Shown here in pieces: positions 1 to 5,566 of a DNA stretch of 7,431 bases. The DNA is from an uncultured Bacteroidales bacterium. Its GTDB lineage: Bacteria > Bacteroidota > Bacteroidia > Bacteroidales > UBA932. Position 1 is the stretch's first letter; every line of letters begins with the position of its first letter. Below the pieces are notes generated by a model. That model was not told where the DNA came from. It made no database searches and was given only the letters and a program-made list of their open reading frames with translations. The stretch spans positions 1-7,431 of the forward strand of contig ONYJ01000026.1 in the NCBI GenBank assembly GCA_900322025.1, in the 5' to 3' direction. The position numbers and the translations under genes were made by a program.

Positions 1-462
1 CCTAATCTTCATAACCACACCCGAGATTGCTCCACAAAGTCCCATCATCAATGCGATTATAAGAGTTAGGTTAACATGGATGCTCGCTTCCGGATTACAA
101 GCCCTCATTATAAAGTAAGCAACCCAAATCATAAGATAAAATCCTGTTGTGAAGATTCCGAACCACATCCACGTTTTGCCAAGAATCCTAGATACTTCGT
201 TCTTTGGAGTTTTTTCGTTGTTCTTTGAAATGAATATTGTACAGATAAAACCTATAATACTCATCGCAAACCAAAGAAGATTCCACACAGGACTATTGGT
301 TTTTGACCAAAGTAAGTAAACAACGATTGAGGTAACAGCCACCAGACATCCCCAAAGTATAAGAGGTTTGCCGGAATTCTTGGCTATTGACATTCTACTG
401 CGCTCCATTGTCTGTGCAATAATTTTAAGAGAGTTTTCGGTTGTAAGGTTCTTAGTTTCCAT
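1..462 (-). CDS. Four-helix membrane protein of unknown function, C-terminus outside window
   Basis: This is an open reading frame of 154 codons read from the ATG at 462 to the window edge without a stop, so the 3' end of the gene is missing. Residues 1-30 are polar and probably form a cytoplasmic helix. Four hydrophobic segments follow at about 33-52, 60-78, 98-118 and 130-151, and a short charged stretch (KNNEKTPKNE, 80-89) separates the second and third. The pattern of a short helix, then G-x-x-L-I-L-W-G (31-38), then four membrane helices recalls Bacteroidota proteins that, from memory, often sit next to a winged-helix DNA-binding regulator; the partner would lie left of position 1 and cannot be seen. 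No catalytic motif is visible. The start is supported by a full promoter 119 nt upstream and an A-rich pre-start region (AAAAAGAAA). The reading frame is solid; the function is unknown. Confidence 0.8.
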   Translation of the reverse strand, partial: METKNLTTENSLKIIAQTMERSRMSIAKNSGKPLILWGCLVAVTSIVVYLLWSKTNSPVWNLLWFAMSIIGFICTIFISKNNEKTPKNEVSRILGKTWMWFGIFTTGFYLMIWVAYFIMRACNPEASIHVNLTLIIALMMGLCGAISGVVMKIR

Positions 463-503
463 TGTAATTTCTTTTTAACATTGTTTGAGATTTTTTGTTT
501 ATT

Positions 504-536
504 GTCCTTTTTATCAGGACTATTTCAATGGCCATT
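504..536 (-). promoter_or_regulatory. Structured leader region: small hairpin and palindrome
   Basis: The predicted leader of the first gene contains a 5-bp hairpin (GTCCT/AGGAC, 7-nt loop, 504-520) directly beside a 10-bp palindrome AATGGCCATT (527-536). An ATG inside the palindrome (535-533, minus) opens a 27-codon frame that ends at 452, overlapping the main start codon in another frame. These are visible in the sequence, but each is short enough to occur by chance. A regulatory role is inference only. Confidence 0.2.
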
Positions 537-585
537 TTGGATTATCGGATCGCGATTGCGCACTCGGTCAGCCTCAAATCCACTG

Positions 586-617
586 CAAATATAAACCAGT
601 TTATGTTATAAACCAAA
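586..617 (-). promoter_or_regulatory. Bacteroidota-type promoter for the membrane protein gene
   Basis: Read on the minus strand this is TTTG (617-614), a 20-nt spacer, then TATATTTG (593-586). It matches the known Bacteroides -33 TTTG / -7 TAnnTTTG consensus at every fixed base. The transcript is predicted to start near 581, giving a leader of about 119 nt before the ATG at 462. The promoter begins about 30 nt beyond the mscL terminator, so the two units look insulated from each other. Confidence 0.75.
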
Positions 618-647
618 TTATTTTGCAAATTTTTACGGAATAAAAAG

Positions 648-683
648 AAAAGAGCCTCTACAGATATTCTGCAAGGCTCTTTT
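648..683 (-). terminator. Intrinsic terminator downstream of mscL
   Basis: A 10-bp stem (AAAAGAGCCT at 648-657 with AGGCTCTTTT at 674-683) encloses a loop that can itself pair (CAGA/TCTG around TAT). On the minus strand the hairpin is followed by a T-rich run, TTTTCTTTTTA, and begins 17 nt after the mscL stop codon. On the plus strand it is also followed by a T-rich tract, but no plus-strand gene ends here. Confidence 0.8.
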
Positions 684-700
684 GGTCTATTTTTTCTTTT

Positions 701-1144
701 TTATTCCGATTTCTTTAGCAAATCTCTTATTTCTGTAAGAAGCTTTACTTCTTCAGAAGGTTCTGCCGGAGCTGCAGGTGCCTCTTCCTGTTTTTTCTTC
801 ATCTTATTTATAGCCTTTACTACCAAGAATATAGTTAAGGCTACAATAATAAACGATATTATTGCATTGATAAACTTACCATAACTGAACAGAACCGGAT
901 CTTTAGCCGGAGTAACAACTTCGCCTGCGGCATTCACAACTGCAGGCACGCCCTCTTTAAGGGTAATTGCAAGATTCGCAAAATCGGCACCTCCTACCAA
1001 AACCCCGATGCAAGGCATAATCAGGTCATTCACCAAAGAGGTTACTATTGCAGTAAAAGCAGCACCTATTACAACGGCTACAGCCATATCTACAGCATTG
1101 CCCTTTACTGCAAATTCTCTGAATTCTTTAAAAAACTTTTTCAT
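701..1144 (-). CDS. mscL: Large-conductance mechanosensitive channel MscL
   Basis: MscL is a homopentameric inner-membrane pore that opens under membrane tension and releases solutes during hypo-osmotic shock. The 147-residue protein begins with the family signature: an amphipathic N-terminal helix (KEFREFAVKGN, 6-16), then the pore-lining helix with AVAVVIGAAF (21-30) and the LIMP turn (41-44). The second membrane helix is at about 90-112. The C-terminal bundle helix (131-145, with LLTEIRDLLKK) follows a proline/alanine-rich linker. Against the 136-residue E. coli protein, the external loop carries about 12 extra residues near 71-86. The position of E. coli Gly22 is Ala23, and Cys45 follows Pro44 where E. 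coli has a second proline. The start fits the family N-terminus exactly. No consensus promoter is visible directly upstream, so read-through from the upstream gene is possible; the terminator at 648-683 ends the unit. Confidence 0.97.
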   Translation of the reverse strand: MKKFFKEFREFAVKGNAVDMAVAVVIGAAFTAIVTSLVNDLIMPCIGVLVGGADFANLAITLKEGVPAVVNAAGEVVTPAKDPVLFSYGKFINAIISFIIVALTIFLVVKAINKMKKKQEEAPAAPAEPSEEVKLLTEIRDLLKKSE

Positions 1145-1305
1145 GACTGTCTTCTGTATTTAATTAACTATTCAAGTATTCAGTGTGATATAGCGTAACT
1201 AATAACCTGTTTAAGAAACACTTACCGCTAAGCACCATCTGTTTCAACCTACCTGTAATTTTTTTAGCTGTATCCGATCCGCTTCACCTACCTCTCCATA
1301 TTCCC
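1145..1305. other. Intergenic spacer between the plug-motif gene and mscL
   Basis: These 161 nt separate two minus-strand genes. I see no TAnnTTTG element and no strong hairpin followed by T residues. What can be seen is a weak 5-bp hairpin (TGTTT/AAACA, 1208-1220) and two direct copies of AGGTAGGT on the minus strand (1254-1247 and 1293-1286), 39 nt apart. Either mscL has a promoter unlike the consensus or it is read together with the upstream gene. Confidence 0.5.
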
Positions 1306-2136
1306 TCATTCATTTATATAAACAACCTCGCGCATCATCATGGTCTCTATGTTTATTGTGTACATATCAACTATCAGTCTTTGAACTTTTTCTAAAGGAC
1401 TGAACAGGGCTTCAGCCAAAGTATATTTGGGAGAGATTGCCACTACAACAAGCCCGTTAACTCCCCTATTGCCCACTATCTTCTGAGCCTCCTGCGAATC
1501 ATACACCACCATATCCTCAACAGCGTCTGACCTAAAATCGCTGAAACTACGCACAAACGCCTTCTTTTCAAGAGAATCTACTGCCAATATAGGTGTAGCC
1601 CTATTAGGATTGAAATATTTGTATTCTCTGAATACGCCATCGTCTGTACCGTACTTATCTACCAAGTCAGAAATTTTTGATGCGAATACGGTACCATCTG
1701 CCATATCAGAAAAAGCCACCCTTGTTACAAATGCCTGGCGGCTCAGGTTGTCGCCATCTGGCACCACTTGAACGGTATTAAAGGTTTCATCTTCCTTCAA
1801 CAATATGCTTACCAAGCCATTAGGATACGACTTCTGAAGTTTTTTAGGCAACTTTTTACCATAAAGGAATTGAATACTCTTAATGCAATCTACCCTTATA
1901 TCGCTGAAAAAAGGCACTATAGAATCTCCCACAATATAAGATGGTTGCCGTAAGCTGTCGCACTCCATAATAGAAGACATAGATACTACTCCGCCTATAC
2001 CGGAGGCAGATTTGTCGTACTTTACACACAAAACCCTAAGCGAATCTTTTACTCCTCCTATGAATTGTGCCTGCAGAACTTTTCCGCAAATAAGCGACAA
2101 GGCAAACAAAACCGTAAAAACATATTTCTTCTTCAT
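1306..2136 (-). CDS. Secreted protein with two TonB-plug-like motifs, function unknown
   Basis: The 276-residue product starts with a clear signal peptide (KKK, then hydrophobic core 6-18), probably cut after LQA at 23 with Gln24 as the new N-terminus, common in Bacteroidota. No lipobox precedes Cys17, so it is unlikely to be a lipoprotein. Two segments resemble the SusC/RagA plug signature (a strand ending near V-D-G, then I-x-S-I-x-V-L, then Y-G-x-R-G-x-N-G-V-I). The first spans residues 65-114 (SYIVGDS, then IKSIQFLYG, then PNGLVSILLK). The second spans 181-234 (ILAVDS, then VEDMVVYDSQEAQKI, then GNRGVNGLVVVAI). There is no beta-barrel, TonB box or protease motif, and the protein is far too short for a receptor. 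It may be a periplasmic protein built from a duplicated plug-like module. The signal peptide supports this start; the predicted transcript begins only about 3 nt before it. Confidence 0.85.
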   Translation of the reverse strand: MKKKYVFTVLFALSLICGKVLQAQFIGGVKDSLRVLCVKYDKSASGIGGVVSMSSIMECDSLRQPSYIVGDSIVPFFSDIRVDCIKSIQFLYGKKLPKKLQKSYPNGLVSILLKEDETFNTVQVVPDGDNLSRQAFVTRVAFSDMADGTVFASKISDLVDKYGTDDGVFREYKYFNPNRATPILAVDSLEKKAFVRSFSDFRSDAVEDMVVYDSQEAQKIVGNRGVNGLVVVAISPKYTLAEALFSPLEKVQRLIVDMYTINIETMMMREVVYINE

Positions 2137-2143
2137 AGGAGAG

Positions 2144-2175
2144 CAAATATAGTATTTTTAGTAACTTCGCTCAAA
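2144..2175 (-). promoter_or_regulatory. Bacteroidota-type promoter for the plug-motif protein, predicting a near-leaderless mRNA
   Basis: On the minus strand: TTTG (2175-2172), exactly 20 nt, TATATTTG (2151-2144). This matches the consensus and has the same spacing as the promoter at 586-617. Placing the last G at -5 puts the transcript start at about 2139, only 3 nt before the ATG at 2136. No ribosome binding site could fit in such a leader. Confidence 0.7.
2162..2169 (+). promoter_or_regulatory. Probable -7 element for the OPT-pepT operon
   Basis: TAACTTCG matches TAnnTTTG at all but one fixed base. It lies 22 nt before the OPT start codon, which would give a leader of about 18 nt. No TTTG is found at the expected distance upstream (2138-2141 reads GGAG). 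The element sits inside the spacer of the opposing promoter, so the two polymerases could not bind together. This is the best candidate in the 55-nt spacer but is weaker than its neighbour. Confidence 0.4.
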
Positions 2176-2191
2176 ATCAAAGCCAGTTAAT

Positions 2192-4168
2192 ATGTCTGAA
2201 ACTACATCTCAAAACAAGAAGACGGATTATAAACCGCTTCTCGATCCTCAAAAAAGGTATAAAGAGGCCACCGTTTACAGTGTAAGCATAGGCCTTTTAA
2301 TGACAATTATCTTTTCTGCAGCAGCGGCATATCTTGGATTAAAAGTAGGCCAGGTTTTTGAAGCGGCTATCCCCATAGCCATTATAGCAGTGGGGCTTTC
2401 TACCGTTACAAAAAGAAAAAATGCCCTCGGCGAAAATGTTATTATTCAGTCTATTGGAGCCTGCTCCGGAGGTATTGTAGCCGGCGCTATTTTTACCTTA
2501 CCGGCTCTGTATATTCTCCAAGCCAAGTATCCGGAAATTCAGGTAGATTTTATAAAAGTATTCCTGTCGAGTTTACTTGGCGGTATTTTGGGAATACTCT
2601 TCTTGATACCTTTCCGCAAATACTTTGTAAAAGACAAGGATGGTGAATATCCTTTTCCGGAAGCTACTGCCACAACTCAAGTAATAAAGAGTGGAGAGAG
2701 CGATACCGGAGGCGCCAAACTCCTGCTTATAAGCGGTCTTATAGGCGGACTCTACGATTTTATAGTAGCCTCTTTCGGTTGGTGGAGCGAAACAATATAC
2801 ACCACAGCCACACACTGGGGTACCGCAATTGCAAACAAAACCAAACTCATGGTTAAATACAATGTAGGAGCCGCCGTTATGGGTTTAGGCTACATCATAG
2901 GCCTAAAGTACGCATTTATAATCTGCTGCGGCTCTATGCTCGTATGGTTTGTAATTATCCCGCTAATGAGCTGGTTATGTGGGGCAGATACAGTAACATT
3001 CCTCGGCACTACCTTCGAAGGTGTTGCTAACATGGGGCCAGAAAAAATATTCAGCACATACGCCCGTCAGATAGGTATCGGAGGCATTGCAGTTGCAGGC
3101 ATCATAGGTATCATAAAATCGTCCGGAGTAATAAAATCTGCCTTTGGGCTTGCCACAAAAAGTTTCTCCAAGAAAGGCAATAGCCAGTTGGAAGAAATCA
3201 GAACACAAAAAGACCTTTCTATGAAGATAATAGCGTGGGGCGTTATTCTGGCATTGGCAGCAACATTCATCTTCTTCTATTTTGGAGTTATTCCAGACAG
3301 CAACAAACTCTTGCTTGCAATAGTTGCACTCCTTATAGTAACAATAATAGCCTTTCTGTTTACAACCGTTGCAGCTAATGCAATAGCCATAGTAGGCAGC
3401 AATCCTGTGAGCGGTATGACACTTATGACCCTCATCTTAGGTTCGGTAGTTCTGGTGGCTTGTGGGCTGAAAGGAATACCGGGCATGGTTGCTTCCCTTA
3501 TCATAGGAGGCGTTGTATGTACTGCGCTATCGGTAGCGGGCAGCTTTATAACAGACTTAAAAATAGGATATTGGATTGGTAATACACCTAAGGTACAAGA
3601 AAGCTGGAAGTTTGTTGGAACACTTGTGGCGGCTGCAACAGTAGGCGGAGTTATGATAGTACTTAATAAAACCTACGGATTTACCGGCGACGACGCCTTG
3701 GTAGCACCACAGGCAAACGCCATGGCTGCGGTTATAGAACCATTGATGAGCGGGCAGGGAGCACCATGGATTCTCTACGGCATAGGAGCAGCTATTGCGC
3801 TGATTCTCAACTTCTGCAAAGTTCCGGCGCTGGCCTTTGCTCTCGGTATGTTTATACCTATAGACCTCAACCTTCCGCTCCTTGCCGGAGGTGCAATTTC
3901 TTGGTATGTAGGCTCCAGAAGCAAAGACGAGGCTCTCAATCAGGCAAGAGTTAGCAAGGGAACACTACTGGCCAGCGGCTTTATAGCCGGAGGAGCCTTA
4001 ATGGGAGTTGTATCGGCTATACTAAAATTTGCAGGCAAAGATTTCTTTGTTCATCAATGGGCAGAAACAGGTAGCGCACAACTTGTTGCAATTGTAATGT
4101 ATTTGGCAGTAGCAGCCTTCCTGCTATTCTCATCGCTGAGAGCAAAAGCACCAAAAAACTTAAAGTAA
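2192..4168 (+). CDS. OPT-superfamily oligopeptide transporter
   Basis: This 658-residue, very hydrophobic protein belongs to the prokaryotic branch of the oligopeptide transporter (OPT) superfamily, proton-coupled carriers in the inner membrane that import small peptides or, in some members, metal chelates. After a polar N-terminus (1-27), about 14-16 membrane helices can be traced. Recognisable conserved blocks are GENVIIQSIGACSGG (80-94), EYPFPEATATTQVIKSGE (152-169), GSNPVSGMT (402-410), TDLKIGYWIGNTPK (454-467), PQANAMA (506-512) and ALGMFIPIDLNLP (550-562). The length is normal for the group and there is no sign of a break. The gene for peptidase T follows after 22 nt on the same strand, which favours peptides as the substrate; that is inference from context. 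The ATG at 2192 is preceded by AT-rich sequence without a Shine-Dalgarno motif, usual in this phylum. Confidence 0.93.
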   Translation: MSETTSQNKKTDYKPLLDPQKRYKEATVYSVSIGLLMTIIFSAAAAYLGLKVGQVFEAAIPIAIIAVGLSTVTKRKNALGENVIIQSIGACSGGIVAGAIFTLPALYILQAKYPEIQVDFIKVFLSSLLGGILGILFLIPFRKYFVKDKDGEYPFPEATATTQVIKSGESDTGGAKLLLISGLIGGLYDFIVASFGWWSETIYTTATHWGTAIANKTKLMVKYNVGAAVMGLGYIIGLKYAFIICCGSMLVWFVIIPLMSWLCGADTVTFLGTTFEGVANMGPEKIFSTYARQIGIGGIAVAGIIGIIKSSGVIKSAFGLATKSFSKKGNSQLEEIRTQKDLSMKIIAWGVILALAATFIFFYFGVIPDSNKLLLAIVALLIVTIIAFLFTTVAANAIAIVGSNPVSGMTLMTLILGSVVLVACGLKGIPGMVASLIIGGVVCTALSVAGSFITDLKIGYWIGNTPKVQESWKFVGTLVAAATVGGVMIVLNKTYGFTGDDALVAPQANAMAAVIEPLMSGQGAPWILYGIGAAIALILNFCKVPALAFALGMFIPIDLNLPLLAGGAISWYVGSRSKDEALNQARVSKGTLLASGFIAGGALMGVVSAILKFAGKDFFVHQWAETGSAQLVAIVMYLAVAAFLLFSSLRAKAPKNLK

Positions 4169-4190
4169 AATAAATATCGCAAATAGACTT

Positions 4191-5483
4191 ATGGAAAAAG
4201 TACAAGATAAATTTCTAAGATATGTTGGGGTATGGACCACTTCCGACCCGGAGAGCACAACAGCACCCTCTACAAAAAGGCAGTTCAACCTTTTAAATCT
4301 ACTTGCCAAGGAACTCAAGACAATGGGTATAAAGGCAAATGTTTCAAACAAAGGAGTGCTTATGGCCACAATCCCCTCCAACCTTCCAAAAGCAGCCAAA
4401 AATAAGGCACTCAAATTACAAACCAACGTTGCCGCAAATAAGAAGATAACAACCAATCAGACAAGCACAGATGTACCCGTTATAGGTTTTATTGCACATG
4501 TAGATACAGCTCCCGATGCAGAAGGTAACAACATTAAGCCACAGATTATACCTAACTATAACGGCAAAGACATAGTTCTCAGTAAGACAAATAAGGTAAA
4601 GCTCTCTACCACAATGTTCCCTGAACTAAAACAATACAAAGGGCAAACACTAATTACTACAGATGGAACAACCTTGCTTGGAGCCGACGACAAAGCCGGA
4701 GTAGCAGAAATCATGTGCGCTGCAGAATATATGGTAACCCATCCGGAGTTTAAGCACGGCGCCATAAAAATTGCCTTTACTCCCGACGAAGAAGTTGGAC
4801 GCGGAGTAGAGAACTTTTCTGTAAAAGACTTTGGTGCAGACTTTGCCTACACAATAGACGGTGGAGCGATTGGAGAATTAGAGTTTGAAAACTTTAACGC
4901 AGCTTCTGCTAAAATAGAAATCCAGGGCTGCAATATCCATCCCGGTTATGCAAAAGGCAAAATGATAAATGCCATAATTGTGGCTAACGAAATTCTATCC
5001 CTACTACCTCCAAAGGAACGGCCGGAACACACCTCAAAATATCAGGGTTTCTTCCATGTTGTGGGCATAAACGGAAGCGTAGAAAACGCTTCGATAAACA
5101 TAATCATTAGAGATCACGATACCGCCAAATTCAACGCACGAAAGAAACTCTTTACAACCATTCAAAACAGGATAGACAAAAAGTACGGCAAAGGCGTGGC
5201 TAAGATTACCGTAAAAGACCAGTACTACAATATGCGTAAAATTGTAGAACCTAAGTACTACATAGTACAAAGGGCTATTGACGCAATGAAAAAGGCCGGA
5301 GTCAAGCCAAAGATTCAGCCCATAAGAGGAGGTACAGACGGGGCTATGCTAAGTTTCCGAGGTCTGCCATGCCCTAATATTTTTGCCGGAGGACTAAACT
5401 TCCATGGCAAATTGGAATACATTCCCATAGAGAGTATGGAAAAGGCCGTTCAGGTAATACTGAATATAGCAGAGGCCAAATAA
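4191..5483 (+). CDS. pepT: Peptidase T, zinc-dependent aminotripeptidase (M20 family)
   Basis: Peptidase T removes the N-terminal residue of tripeptides in the cytoplasm using two zinc ions. By family correspondence the metal ligands are His103 (in GFIAHVDTAPD), the bridging Asp166 (in LLGADDKAG), Glu201 (in FTPDEEVG), Asp223 (in YTIDGG) and His405 (in NFHGKLE). Catalytic Asp105 and general base Glu200 are present. The lid/dimer domain carries the HPG motif at 250-252 followed by AKGKMINA, and the substrate loop RGGTDGA is at 379-385. All key residues are intact, so the enzyme should be active. It is 430 residues long against about 408 for E. coli. The excess is an insertion of about 26 residues (roughly 67-93), rich in Lys, Asn and Thr, before the first metal motif. 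The start 22 nt after the OPT stop and the shared strand indicate an operon. Confidence 0.96.
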   Translation: MEKVQDKFLRYVGVWTTSDPESTTAPSTKRQFNLLNLLAKELKTMGIKANVSNKGVLMATIPSNLPKAAKNKALKLQTNVAANKKITTNQTSTDVPVIGFIAHVDTAPDAEGNNIKPQIIPNYNGKDIVLSKTNKVKLSTTMFPELKQYKGQTLITTDGTTLLGADDKAGVAEIMCAAEYMVTHPEFKHGAIKIAFTPDEEVGRGVENFSVKDFGADFAYTIDGGAIGELEFENFNAASAKIEIQGCNIHPGYAKGKMINAIIVANEILSLLPPKERPEHTSKYQGFFHVVGINGSVENASINIIIRDHDTAKFNARKKLFTTIQNRIDKKYGKGVAKITVKDQYYNMRKIVEPKYYIVQRAIDAMKKAGVKPKIQPIRGGTDGAMLSFRGLPCPNIFAGGLNFHGKLEYIPIESMEKAVQVILNIAEAK

Positions 5484-5507
5484 AATAGCTCAGGCCTGAT
5501 AGATACC

Positions 5508-5541
5508 ATTAACCCCGAAAGTTAACACTTCCGGGGTTAAT
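5508..5541. terminator. Shared hairpin terminator between convergent pepT and DUF6515-like gene
   Basis: ATTAACCCC (5508-5516) pairs with GGGGTTAAT (5533-5541). The stem continues through G5517-C5532, one mismatch, and four more pairs to a TAAC tetraloop. The hairpin sits about 25 nt past the stop codon of each flanking gene, so it can serve both strands. Neither side has a clean run of T residues (the plus side reads TATTAATAG), so its efficiency is uncertain. A 10-bp palindrome, TCAGGCCTGA (5490-5499), lies just before it. Confidence 0.7.
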
Positions 5542-5566
5542 TATTAATAGCTGTTTAGTAAATGTT

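Noticed and set aside
549..556. Palindrome ATCGCGAT in the first gene's leader
   Set aside because: An 8-bp palindrome is common by chance and does not extend further.
1247..1293. Two ACCTACCT direct repeats in the spacer upstream of mscL
   Set aside because: Only two 8-nt copies, no symmetry, and no nearby promoter element; not enough to call an operator.
1422..1429. Plus-strand TATATTTG inside the plug-motif gene
   Set aside because: It has no plus-strand gene downstream; an AT-rich octamer of this kind is expected by chance.
2086..2088. Cys17 in the plug-motif protein as a possible lipoprotein cysteine
   Set aside because: The residue before it is Ile and the context LSLIC does not fit a lipobox; cleavage after LQA is a better fit.
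2573..3504. Several minus-strand frames of 67-80 codons inside the OPT gene
   Set aside because: They lie antisense to conserved OPT blocks, and a hydrophobic coding strand readily gives open antisense frames.
4017..4456. Two hydrophobic minus-strand frames of 62 and 98 codons spanning the OPT-pepT junction
   Set aside because: They are antisense to the end of OPT and the start of pepT, both of which match their families; no promoter precedes them.
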